Shown here: in pieces, positions 8,393 through 17,419 of the stretch
Layout: every line of letters begins with the position of its first letter
Position numbering within the stretch: position 1 is the first letter of the stretch
Assembly (NCBI RefSeq): GCF_000315625.1
Contig: NW_005434606.1
Coordinates: 310,605 to 332,266 of the forward strand
Length of the DNA stretch: 21,662 bases
From: Guillardia theta CCMP2712
Lineage: Eukaryota > Cryptophyceae > Pyrenomonadales > Geminigeraceae
Direction of reading: 5' to 3'
Position numbers and translations under genes: made by a program
The notes under the pieces: model-generated
Told to the model about the DNA's origin: nothing
Seen by the model: the letters and a program-made list of their open reading frames with translations, nothing else
Databases searched by the model: none

Positions 8393-9257
8393 TTACAGTT
8401 GACGGAAGTAAAACTCTTTGATTTCATCGACTGTCTGATTTCTTTCATCATCCTTCTCCCAGCTCGACGTATCGAAACCCCCTCCAAGTTGATAGCTAAC
8501 AAGATCAAAAGCTGATTCAGGAGGAGGGGAGAAATCTTGAACGTTGTCGTAAAACTCTTCCACGGCCTGCAACAAACGCGTATATCATCAACGTGACTTT
8601 CGACTTATGCCATTGTCATCAACCAGCACTTGAATGTATCGTCATCCTTCGTATCCTACCACTAATTTTGCCAACCCTTCCCCTCCTCCCCCTCACAGTA
8701 CGAACAACACTGACCCTTTGATGCGATTTCGGAGTCTCGACGTTGAGGTGTTGACTTGGAACATTCTCTGAAACATCACCTTCAAGCACACCTGCAACAA
8801 CCCATCACAGCTCGAACGAGCCCATCGACACCATCAACAAGCTTCGTCCAAGGGGAGGACGATACAAGGACAAGCTCAAGATACATCAGAGACAGAGGGA
8901 GGTAGTAAGGGAACGAGTCATCGGCACAGACCAGCTGTTTCCTGCACTCTCTCCCTCTCTTCATTCTCGTCTACGCATTCGTCCTGTTTTCCCAACGAGA
9001 TACACGTCGAGCCTGGCACTAGAGTGAGCCTCCATCGCAGCCTCAACCTCCTCCCGCACATGGTCGCTTCTTGTCGCACTTGACTTTTCGTCGCTTGCAA
9101 GTTGCACATGAAGGCTAAGAGACCAGAGAGTTAGGCGAATGAGGAACACAACCAAGAAGAGCACAACAAAGTCCAACATGCAAGACAGTCGAGCATACAA
9201 ACATGTTGAATGTTGCTCGGTTAGAAGTTCATGCATGCATCTCAAGCATGTTTTCAT
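8393..9257 (-). CDS. Small single-pass membrane protein, three exons
   Basis: Minus-strand exons 9257-9006, 8791-8711 and 8566-8393 (TAA) join in phase 0 through GT-AG introns of 214 and 144 bases, giving about 168 residues. Exon 1 has the hydrophobic helix MLDFVVLFLVVFLIRLTLW at about residues 27-45, a probable signal anchor. A polar, acidic helix follows (DEKSSATRSDHVREEVEAAM). Exon 2 is basic (VCLKVMFQRMFQVN, then SRLRNRIKGS). Exon 3 is acidic, with AVEEFYDNVQDFSPPPESAF, and ends EIKEFYFRQL. The start at 9257 is chosen because the 11-bp repeat immediately upstream brings a stop into frame; inner ATGs near 9236 are possible. No family is recognised, and membrane location is inferred only from the hydrophobic segment. 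Confidence 0.5.
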
Positions 9258-9339
9258 GCAGGTATCATGCAGGTATCATGCAGGTATCATGCAGGTATCA
9301 TGCAGATATCATGCAGGTATCATGCAGGTATCATGCAGG
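9255..9339. repeat. 11-bp tandem repeat, eight copies
   Basis: CATGCAG occurs eight times at exact 11-base spacing (unit CATGCAGGTAT); one unit reads GATAT in place of GGTAT. It abuts the proposed start codon of the minus-strand membrane protein gene, so it may lie in its 5' UTR or promoter. Confidence 0.9.
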
Positions 9340-9889
9340 AGCAATACCTTTGGCTCCTTCCGTGTACAAAGTTCTCCCTGCCCTGGAAGGGGCCGTCACA
9401 AAGCTACCACAGCCATGTCAACCAACCCTTGGAGATGCAGAGACTGCATGGCATCTTGCCATCGCATTTCCGTTTCTGCACAAGTGTCACATGCCATGTT
9501 ACATGTTTGACTACCACTCTGCTGTCTTCCACAAAGATTTTACAGCAACAAACATATTCCAACAAGGAACATGCACTACCAAGGACGTAGCACATATCAA
9601 GTAAGCTTGAAGCAGATGTGGTGATATTCGTGACCTCCATGATTTGACATGGCAGAGACACAGATATCACAATGCTGAGCAAGCGACAGAGAAGATGCAC
9701 AAAGGATTCCCATCCACAAACTTGAGGAATGGGTGGTGAACCAATCAGCATGAAGTGCGGCGCTTGTAGGGAGATCGAGGGCAATGCATGCGCAGCAACT
9801 TGGTTGGTGTCTTGTTTGATCATCATAAATCTTCTTCTCTCAGGCCATTTCTTACCATTCTTCGGCATTGAACGCAGGCCTTCCCCCAC
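9340..9889. other. Unassigned stretch with overlapping open frames on both strands
   Basis: A plus-strand frame (to 9604; includes VTKLPQPCQPTLGDAETAWH) and a minus-strand frame starting at an ATG at 9889 and ending at 9404 (Cys-rich, two weakly hydrophobic stretches) overlap. Neither has a motif I recognise and at most one can be a gene. The minus-strand frame is the longer and begins with ATG (MGEGLRSMPKNGKKWPERRR), but the evidence is weak. Confidence 0.2.
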
Positions 9890-10884
9890 ATGCCTTCGCT
9901 CATTTTCCGTACGGTTCCGCAGGGTAGTCCGACGGGGAATGCCGCCGGGACCCTACCTCCGCATCAGTTTACCACCCACCCTTCGAGTATGTGGAAGGAT
10001 TCCAATGAGTACCCACTGCTGAGGAATTTTCCTATGAATGTGGGGGTGTATTTGTTAAGGACGGGTGGTATGTACCTAATTGTTGTGCCACTACCCCTCC
10101 ATTGAGCTCGGAGCCTTATTATTATGGGGCCACTAATGAAATATCTATTTTGAAATTTACGTACACTTTCATACATCAATTTTAATGTATGGTAAGTCAT
10201 TTAAATTGACTTCATTCATATATACACAGCGAAATATATATAATTAACCTTATATTATTTGTACTATCACAATAATGACCTGATTATATAAATAACCCTA
10301 CCTTCGCACACACAGAGGAGAGCAGGTGCCAATTTCGCTTCCACCTGCAACTGGATCCGATCACCGACTGTGATCAGACAGTCTCGTTATTCGTCACTGT
10401 CAATGGTACCGCAATTTGTGTCCTGCTACTGCTTCCAGGCAGCTTACACTGTGACGGCGCCGGGCCACGTGACCTCTTGCATACTCTGTACCGGCGTAGG
10501 CGCCGAAAGCAGGCCATCCTAATTAGCCAAGAGGTGAAAGTTTGCAAAAAGTTTTTGACCGATAAGATTAATCGCCCCTTATTATGCAAAGACGGTACGT
10601 GAGGCGGACCTGGAATGGGCAATTCGACGGTTGCGGCAGCGAACGTGCTTTTTTAACGAACCTGCGAAATGGCAGTTGGTGAAGAAGCGAACATCGTAGG
10701 AGAGCTCTGAAGGAGAAGAGCAGATCAGAGAAAAGCAGAGCAGAGCAGAGGACAAGAGAGGAGAAAAGTGGGTAAGAGAGGAGAGGAGAGGCAAACGTGC
10801 AGGAAGGACGAGCCGAAGCACATCTCCTGTCCCGTTTGGACACTGCCATTGATCAAGTGACCCGTTCCCCTTGGTCGTGGTGAA
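9890..10884. other. Intergenic region upstream of the 501-residue gene, with AT-rich core
   Basis: 9890-10105 contains ACCCACCCTTCG and GTACCC words related to the dispersed G/C-rich repeat. 10130-10310 is strongly AT-rich with runs such as ATATATATAATT. 10690-10800 is purine-rich with AGAGCAGAGC repeats. The promoter of the gene starting at 10885 must lie here, but no clear core element can be picked out. Confidence 0.4.
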
Positions 10885-12390
10885 ATGCCTTCCGACACAA
10901 TCAACAGCCCTCGCTCCTGGCTGCCTCCCCTCACCTCCAAATCCCAGCAGCTGATCCTGAACAAGACCTTCAAGGGCAATCCTGCTGAAGGATCAGTCTT
11001 TGGAGGGACAGTCAAGCTGCAGAAGCTCTCAGAGGAAGACGATGAGGAGGTCGACAAGTTCTTTGTGGATCGCTTCTACCGCCTGCAGGATCGCGGGAGC
11101 CGGAAGATTATTCTTGGATGCAAGTACGAGTCGTCCAAGGGGGAAGGGAGGCTAAGGATGGCCTTCGAACCTGACGGCAGTAGCAGCAGTGAGATCTCGA
11201 CCGTGAGCATCGAGCGTATCCTGTCCCTCGTGCATGATGCCGAGGGCGAGCGTGACTCGCTGGGCTCTGGAGAGATTTTCAGGAGGAGGGTGGAGCTGCT
11301 CGCCGAGTGCTGCGGGTGGGTGGAGCTGAAGCAGATGACGCTGAAGCAGCTTGCCCGAGCAGTCGAGCTTTACTTCGAGTCGTTCCAGGAGGTCCTGCTG
11401 GGAAGGCCGATGCTCGAGGGAGCAACGGCTACTGTGATGACGGACAAGGAGCGCGCTCCTCTGACCCCACAGCTGCTGCTCGCCAACCACAAGAGGAAGG
11501 AGGTAGAGTCTTGGAGGAACAAGAAGCGGGCGGAGGCCAGGAGGAAGCAAGTGGAGATCGACGCTCTCGCCAAATCGATCGAGGAGGAGAACGCAGTCAC
11601 AGCTGAGCTCATTGTGTCCCCCAAGGCCTGGACGAGGAAGGGGCAGTTGGAGATCGCAGAGATGAAGAGGGCGACTCGGCTGAAGGAGGCAGACAAGGAA
11701 ACGAAGGAGCGAGAGCTTGCGGCCATCTCCAAGGATGCAGAGATGGATGTGAAGAGTGTGTTGGAGGACATGTGGAGGACGGCAGAGGAGGAGACGAGGA
11801 GACAATATGAGCTGGAGTACACCGCGCTCAACGATAGCTTCATCGAGCCGCGCGTGGGGCAGAGAGTCCGGCACACCGCACTCTTCCTCCATCACCTGAG
11901 GAGGAAGGGAGGGCTGGACAAGTCCCTTGCTCCGGGCTCCTGCGAGCACCTCAAGAAGACTTCCTCCCGCTGGTTCGGCAACAAGACGTTCCAGGATGGA
12001 AACTTCCCTGACATTCCTGTGGGGGTCCTGGCGGACCATGGCGGGGTGGGGACGGTGAAGGTGGTTCACAGGGAGGGAGATCGGGTGCTGGTCTCGTGGG
12101 ACAGGACTGGAAGGATGGGGTGGTACAGTACCGGGTACATGTGCAGGTACCACCTTGCCATCTGCGATCAGGACGAAGGGGTGGGGACGACAGGGTGTAC
12201 GGAGGGGCTGACGAGCCTGCGGCTCATGACCAACAGGGTGGACATGCACTTCAGTGAAGCGGCGATGAGGAAGGAGATCAGAAAGCAGAACGCGTTGGGT
12301 ACCACACGGGCGCTCCCAGACACTCAGAAGGAGGGGCAGAAGCACATTGGAAGGGACTACGACAGGATGAAGGGGACGGGATACCTATGA
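10885..12390 (+). CDS. Uncharacterised 501-residue protein: coiled coil plus MIB/HERC2-like domain
   Basis: A single open frame of 501 codons, ATG at 10885 to TGA at 12388, with no sign of introns, unlike its neighbours. Residues about 1-130 are mixed, with an acidic patch (SEEDDEEVDKFFVDRFYRL). Residues about 200-310 are a long charged coiled coil rich in Glu, Lys, Arg and Ala (NKKRAEARRKQVEIDALAKS). Residues about 380-427 read GGVGTVKVVHREGDRVLVSW and then DRTGRMGWYSTGYMCRYHLA. This matches the pattern of MIB/HERC2 domains (GTV...VxVxWDxG...YRxGxxGxYDL), a small beta-barrel that in Mind bomb and HERC2 binds partner proteins. No RING or HECT domain is present, so an E3 ligase role is not implied. 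Codon use is even and GC-rich at third positions, as expected for an expressed gene. Long antisense frames are shadows. Confidence 0.85.
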   Translation: MPSDTINSPRSWLPPLTSKSQQLILNKTFKGNPAEGSVFGGTVKLQKLSEEDDEEVDKFFVDRFYRLQDRGSRKIILGCKYESSKGEGRLRMAFEPDGSSSSEISTVSIERILSLVHDAEGERDSLGSGEIFRRRVELLAECCGWVELKQMTLKQLARAVELYFESFQEVLLGRPMLEGATATVMTDKERAPLTPQLLLANHKRKEVESWRNKKRAEARRKQVEIDALAKSIEEENAVTAELIVSPKAWTRKGQLEIAEMKRATRLKEADKETKERELAAISKDAEMDVKSVLEDMWRTAEEETRRQYELEYTALNDSFIEPRVGQRVRHTALFLHHLRRKGGLDKSLAPGSCEHLKKTSSRWFGNKTFQDGNFPDIPVGVLADHGGVGTVKVVHREGDRVLVSWDRTGRMGWYSTGYMCRYHLAICDQDEGVGTTGCTEGLTSLRLMTNRVDMHFSEAAMRKEIRKQNALGTTRALPDTQKEGQKHIGRDYDRMKGTGYL

Positions 12391-12667
12391 GTGGATGTGG
12401 CGGGGTGGGGCGAGGGAGAGGGAGGGAGAGAGATGTAGGAGGAGAGGGGCGATTGAGCTCAGTTGTCATGAGGGATCATCGAGTTTGGCAGAGACAGTGA
12501 TAAGACATGAAATGCATTCAGCACGCAAGGCCATTCTCTCAGTGTAATCACCACAACTGTTCCTGAAAATTAAAAAAGGACGCAAAATTTAATTCGCCAT
12601 ACAATACAACAATCAAAACTTATCTACAAATACCGCCTCTCTCTCCCCCCTACATGCTCAAGCACAC
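12391..12667. other. Short convergent intergenic gap
   Basis: Lies between the stop of the 501-residue plus-strand gene and the stop of the minus-strand duplicated gene. It is purine-rich at first, then AT-rich from about 12560 to 12620. 3' ends of both transcripts should fall here. Confidence 0.4.
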
Positions 12668-13430
12668 TCATGCCACGATCCCGTCCGGTTTAGGTCCCAG
12701 AGCCTCCGAGCTGTTGAAAGAGTCTCGTATCATGTCCTCCAGCCCCAGCTCCTCCTCCTCCTCCTCCTCCTCCTCCTCCTCCTCGGAGTCTGCCTGTACA
12801 CTCCGTCAGCCCCTCCAATCGCATCCCTCCCTGCCCTCACCTCAGCCTCCTGCCTCGCCTTGTCTACCCGCTTCTCAAAGGCGGCGTACATGTGCTGTAC
12901 CCCCAGCTTGTTGCACGCCCACTGCCGCCCCGTCATCTCCCACACCACCTGCACGTCCGCCTCTCTCTCTCACCGCCAGGTAAGGCTTCGCTACCAGCCC
13001 CTCGTCGTTGGTGAACACGTCCTCCAGGATCGTCGACAGCTGCTCGCCCTTTCCTCCCCTCGCCTCCTCCTCCAGCGTCTCTTGCAACACCTGCCCAGCA
13101 AGTCAGGCCTCCTCCCCTCCCGCTCCTCTGCAGGGACACCTTGCTCAAGCTCCCGAGCTCCGAGAACACCTTCTTCATCCCTCCATGCTTCGGCGGCACC
13201 TTGTCTTGCCACTGCCTGTACGCTACCTCCCTCACCGCATGGAACCGAAAGTCTTCCGCATCCAGCGGCTTCTTGTCGGGGCTGCCGCCTTCCGCGATAT
13301 CATGCGACATGAGGCATTGGAGAGACGTGTAGCGGCAGAGTTGACGTTTCTTCTCCTCTCTCAACTTCCTTTCAGCCAGCATCGCGAGCTCAGCGGCGGA
13401 GAAGATGTCTTGGGTCTTGAGTGCGCTCAT
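12668..13430 (-). CDS. Duplicated four-exon gene, copy 1 (unrecognised, helical, acidic C-terminus)
   Basis: Minus-strand exons 13430-13140, 13090-12974, 12948-12841 and 12793-12668 (TGA) give about 213 residues. Introns are 49, 25 and 47 bases. Exon 1 starts MSALKTQDIFSAAELAMLAE and holds RFHAVREVAYRQWQDKVPPK. Exon 2 holds STILEDVFTNDEGLVAKPYL; exon 3 holds VWEMTGRQWACNKLGVQHMY; exon 4 is ADS, twelve Glu, then LGLEDMIRDSF and PKPDGIVA. The protein is highly helical with many charged residues. I do not recognise the family. The 25-base gap between exons 2 and 3 is too short for a normal intron: a two-base loss in the GAGAGAGAG tract would explain it equally well, making this a frameshifted gene. 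An AG just upstream (CCTCAG at 13431-13436) allows a further 5' exon. Confidence 0.65.
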
Positions 13431-14395
13431 CCTGAGGTAACTGATCTGTGCAAAGCATCAGGCCGTCAGCATCCATCATCCCTCCTAAGATCAGCATTAT
13501 GACATTTTGCAACCATTTTTTCGTTTCTTGCATTCTTGTCTAACCTGTGTTTTAAGCTCTTGCTTGCATCGTTCAGCCATCTTTATTGGTCATGCTGGGT
13601 CGGGAGGGTTGAGAGGAGCCTTTCGAAACTACCGTGTGCTTTGACATGTTGGTCTTACACTTCAAGGTATAAATAAAGCATTATCTGATCCTTTCGCTGC
13701 TGTTTGGCTATTTATGAGATACCCCGCCCCGACAACCAAACACTAACACTCTGGTTTGCTCTCCCCCTCTCCCCCTCTCCCCTTCTCCCCCTCTCCCCCT
13801 CTCCCCCTCTCCCCCTCTACCCCTCTACCCCTCTACCCCTCCCCTCCTCTCCTCCTCTCCTCCTCTCCTCCTCTCCTCCTCTCCTCCTCTCCTCCCCTCC
13901 TCCTCCCCTCCTCTCCTCCTCTCCTCCTCTCCTCCTCTCCTCTGTTCATCGTTCTCTCTTCCTGCCCCTTGTTGTCTTGACCGTGACATGCGAACTGCCC
14001 ATTTCTAGTGAACCCTCCGAGCCCAGTACCCCCACCCTCTCTTCTAAAGGAACGATTGCCCCTTATTGCCGAATTTTACCCCTCCTTTGAACGTTTTTGG
14101 TACCCCTCCTAGACAAGCTTTAGAGGGTCAAATACTCCAGGTCAATCAGTGTACGTACGCTGTAAGTTCAAGGGGTCGTCTTGTAAATTTGAAATGTCAC
14201 TTCTCAGGTTGAAAAATTGAGTATATACGTTTTGAAATGGGCTGGGGGTCGCTAGAGCCTGAGATCTGAAAAGATGTCTTTTGAAATCTCGGGTTTTCCC
14301 TTGTAAGGTCAACGAGGCCATGACTGCTATTTTAAAAACAGTTGAGTTGCGCAGCGCAAGGCTGACCAGCAGTACGTGATGAGACTGGTAGAGTA
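13431..14395. other. Upstream region of copy 1, with long C/T tract and GTACCC repeat
   Basis: Holds a diverged counterpart of the region upstream of copy 2: GAGGAGCC near 13613, TAGTGAAC near 14007 and ACCCCTCCTTTGAAC near 14078 match words in the same order at 16758, 16918 and 16991. Inserted within it is a C/T-only tract, 13758-13941, made of CTCCCC and CTCCTC units. A TATAAATAAA at 13668-13677 could be a core promoter element or a chance AT word. No gene is seen. Confidence 0.5.
13758..13941. repeat. Polypyrimidine CTCCCC/CTCCTC tract
   Basis: Nearly all C and T on the plus strand over about 180 bases, first in CTCCCC units, then CTACCC, then CTCCTC. It is absent at the corresponding place upstream of copy 2, so it expanded after the duplication or was lost there. 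Confidence 0.85.
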
Positions 14396-15265
14396 GTTAA
14401 AACTAGAAGAGACTAGTAAAGGGATCAGACGAGTAGAGTAACAAGAAGAGACTAGTAGAGGGATCAGACGAGTAGAGTAACAAGAAGAGACTAATACAGG
14501 GATGAGACGAGTAGAGTAACAAGAAGAGACTAGTACAGGGATCAGACGAGTAGAGTAACAAGAAGAGACTAGTAAAGGGATCAGACGAGTAGAGTAACAA
14601 GAAGAGACTAGTACAGGGATGAGACGAGTAGAGTAACAAGAAGAGACTAGTAGAGGGATCAGACGAGTAGAGTAACAAGAAGAGACTAGTACAGGGATGA
14701 GACGAGTAGAGTAACAAGAAGAGACTAGTACAGGGATCAGACGAGTAGAGGGATGAGACTAGTAGAGGGATGAGACGAGTAGAGGGATGAGACTAGTAGA
14801 GGGATGAGACGAGTAGAGGGATCAGACGAGTAGAGGGATGAGACGAGTAGAGTAACAAGAAGAGACTAGTAGAGGGATCAGACGAGTAGAGTAACAAGAA
14901 GAGACTAGTACAGGGATGAGACGAGTAGAGTAACAAGAAGAGACTAGTAGAGGGATCAGACGAGTAGAGTAACAAGAAGAGACTAGTAGAGGGATCAGAC
15001 GAGTAGAGTAACAAGAAGAGACTAATACAGGGATCAGACGAGTAGAGTAACAAGAAGAGACTAGTACAGGGATGAGACGAGTAGAGTAACAAGAAGAGAC
15101 TAGTAGAGGGATCAGACGAGTAGAGTAACAAGAAGAGACTAGTACAGGGATGAGACGAGTAGAGGGATGAGACTAGTAGAGGGATGAGACGAGTAGAGGG
15201 ATGAGACTAGTAGAGGGATGAGACGAGTAGAGGGATGAGACTAGTAGAGGGATGAGACTAGTAGT
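14396..15265. repeat. Minisatellite of 39-bp and 17-bp units in alternating blocks
   Basis: The 39-bp unit (ACTAGTAGAGGGATCAGACG + AGTAGAGTAACAAGAAGAG) repeats in two blocks, about 14405-14735 and 14840-15155. Each block is followed on its right by 17-bp units (AGTAGAGGGATGAGACG/T, alternating final base), about 14735-14840 and 15155-15265. Unit variants differ at fixed positions (TAGAGG/TACAGG/TAAAGG, ATCAG/ATGAG). Because 39 is a multiple of three, minus-strand frames stay open with a 13-residue period (LLLYSSDPSTSLF); this is probably incidental. Confidence 0.95.
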
Positions 15266-15269
15266 GTCA

Positions 15270-15700
15270 GATTGGCTGTAGGAACATAACGGGTGCTTCT
15301 TGGCACCTCCTATACTCGCCCACTTCATCTGAAAGGAGACGGAACGACCGCGACAGGGTGCATGGCAAGATAAGCTGAGGTACCATGTGCAGATGTAATC
15401 GAAGCTGGTTGCTTCGGTAGAAACCTTCTGTTCGTTGCTAACGTTGCGGCAGAACATTAAAAGAATGAAAATCCTGACAGGCCCCGCAAGAGGAAGAGGC
15501 AGGAGGAGAGGGGAGAGATGGGAAGGATAAGAGAAGGAGAGAACCTGAGCACGGCAAACAAGCAGGAAAATCACTAACAAGACTTTCTAGATCGAACAGC
15601 TCGAGGTAGAACACTATCGTCCAGGCAACAGGTTCTTGCAATAGAAATGTAGTACCCGAGACAAATGCCAGCTCGCGCATGCGCAAACAAAAGCTTCAAA
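15270..15700 (-). CDS. Possible minus-strand coding fragments, weak
   Basis: Minus-strand frames between the minisatellite and copy 2 have protein-like composition: MRELAFVSGTTFLLQEPVAW followed by TIVFYLELFDLESLVSDF (15686 leftward), and RIFILLMFCRNVSNEQKVST with TSFDYICTWYLSLSCHAPC (to about 15290). They could be exons of a small membrane protein, but the splice sites are not convincing and a purine-rich tract separates them. They could equally be chance open frames. Confidence 0.2.
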
Positions 15701-15816
15701 GAATCACACGAATTCAATCTTGTAACAACAAATAGACAAAATAGAGACTAACACAGAATACATCAACCTCGCCCCCGATCTCAGCCCCTCCCTCCCCCCT
15801 GCATGCTCAAGCACAC

Positions 15817-16578
15817 TCATGCCACGATCCCGTCAGGTTTAGGTCCCATAGCCTCCGAACTCACTGAGTCCAAGCCAAACGAGTCTCGTATCATGTCCTC
15901 CAGCCCCAGCTCCTCCTCCTCCTCCTCCTCGGAGTCCGCCTGTACACTCCGTCAGCCCTCCAATCGCATCCCTCCCTGCCCTCACCTCAGCCTCCTGCCT
16001 CGCCTTGTCTACCCGCTTCTCAAAGGCGGCGTACATGTGCTGTACCCCCAGCTTGTTGCACGCCCACTGCCGCCCCGTCATCTCCCACACCACCTGCACG
16101 TCCGCCTCTCTCTCTCACCGCCAGGTAAGGCTTCGCTACCAGCCCCTCGTCGTTGGTGAACACGTCCTCCAGGATCGTCGACAGCTGCTCGCCCTTTCCT
16201 CCCCTCGCCTCCTCCTCCAGCGTCTCTTGCAACGCCTGCCCAGCAAGTCAGGCCTCCTCCCCTCCCGCTCCTCTGCAGGGACACCTTGCTCAAGCTCCCG
16301 AGCTCCGAGAACACCTTCTTCATCCCTCCATGCTTCGGCGGCACCTTGTCTTGCCACTGCCTGTACGCTACCTCCCTCACCGCATGGAACCGAAAGTCTT
16401 CCGCATCCAGCGGCTTCTTGTGAGGGCTGCCGCCTTCCACAAGGCTATCGGTCTGGATGCATTGGAGAGACGTGCAGCGGCAGAGACGGCTCTTCTTCTC
16501 CTCTCTCAACTTCCTTTCAGCCAGCATCGCGAGCTCAGCGGCGGAGAAGATGTCTTGGGTCTTGAGTGCACTCATCAT
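15817..16578 (-). CDS. Duplicated four-exon gene, copy 2
   Basis: Same structure as the copy at 12668-13430: exons 16578-16285, 16235-16119, 16093-15986 and 15939-15817 (TGA), introns 49, 25 and 46 bases. The start has two adjacent ATGs (MMSALKTQDIF). In this copy the frame stays open upstream to an ATG at 16617, and a TGCAG before ATCTAC also allows a spliced upstream exon. Residues 28-50 differ clearly from copy 1 (SRLCRCTSLQCIQTDSLVEG here), the Glu run is seven rather than twelve, and the tail has SFGLDSVSSEAM. Exons 2-3 and their introns are almost identical to copy 1, including the 25-base discontinuity. Function is unrecognised. Confidence 0.65.
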
Positions 16579-17220
16579 TTTGTGCTGATTTGAGATGTGT
16601 CGACGGTAGATCTGCATTGAGTGTCAGGGCACGAGAACCCGTCAATCACTACCTAGATTGACATTGTGGCATGTGGCTACCATCGCTACTTGTCTCTATC
16701 GTCTGCCCTGGGTCCGGGAAGTGCTTGCATCTCTTTGCCACTAGGGTGGGAAGCGTTGGGAGGAGCCGTTTCAGCTCTACAAACTTCTCATCGTTGGCTC
16801 TACAACTTCTCATCGTTGGCTCTACAACTTCTCATCGTTGTTTCAGTTGTTGATGACTCTCAAGGCAAGCTCGTTCGCTTACGCTATCTGCTCCTTGAGA
16901 AGAAGCGTTCATCTCCCTAGTGAACACTCCCCTCCCCCACCCCCACCCTCCTACGGGAAAATATGCCCTCAAGAATTGTAGAAGGTACCCTACCTTTGAA
17001 CTGATTTGTACCCACCATTTCGAGGCGAATCACGCTATTCACCACCTACCCCCATGGGTATCGGTCCACGAAGACGTCAGATCCCAAAAGTTGAGATCTG
17101 ACCCGTCGGTCAACACTTGTACAGTACCCGGTCCTTTAAAGAAGGGTTTAAGAGGCGGACGACGGGGTAGGGGTGGTTATTTCCGCTCAAAGGCTCAGAG
17201 GCTGACTTAGCAAAAGGTCG
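16579..17220. other. Upstream region of copy 2, diverged duplicate of 13431-14130
   Basis: Contains GGGAGGAGCCGTTTC, TAGTGAACACTCC and TACCCTACCTTTGAAC in the same order as the region upstream of copy 1. A 22-bp repeat at 16774-16840 is specific to this copy. No gene is recognised; the 84-codon plus-strand frame here translates the repeat. Confidence 0.5.
16774..16840. repeat. 22-bp tandem repeat, three copies
   Basis: GCTCTACAACTTCTCATCGT + TG occurs three times; the first copy has one extra A. It is not present upstream of copy 1. Confidence 0.9.
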
Positions 17221-17419
17221 CGGAGCATCACTGCAGCTGTTGTAAACTGAGCTCATGATGACATTGCTGACGTTTCCAGGCTTTACTCAAAGTCAGTGTA
17301 AGCCTGCCACAGGCTTGCTGTCACGCGAGTCACGCGGCGCGTCGTGTGTGACTGCGCGCGGCAACTCGCCGAAGGCTTGAACTTCAAAGGAATCAACAAA
17401 TCAAGTTTATGAGTCATTG

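Noticed and set aside
9255-9339. Regular short repeats considered as a CRISPR-like array
   Set aside because: The units are head-to-tail with no spacers and the DNA is eukaryotic.
9139-9604. Plus-strand frames running through the 11-bp repeat
   Set aside because: Repeated HAGIMQVSCRY-type peptides come from the tandem repeat; the non-repeat part lacks motifs and overlaps an antisense frame.
11152-12345. 397-codon open frame antisense to the 501-residue gene
   Set aside because: It is Leu/Pro/His/Arg-rich as expected from reading GC-rich coding DNA backwards; the sense frame has recognisable coiled-coil and MIB/HERC2-like patterns.
13668-13677. TATAAATAAA as promoter or polyadenylation signal
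   Set aside because: It is about 240 bases from the nearest start codon and not conserved upstream of copy 2; may be a chance AT word.
14403-15131. Two ~110-codon minus-strand frames of a 13-residue repeat (LLLYSSDPSTSLF)
   Set aside because: The frames are open only because the 39-bp minisatellite unit is a multiple of three without a stop; the 17-bp blocks break the pattern and there is no gene context.
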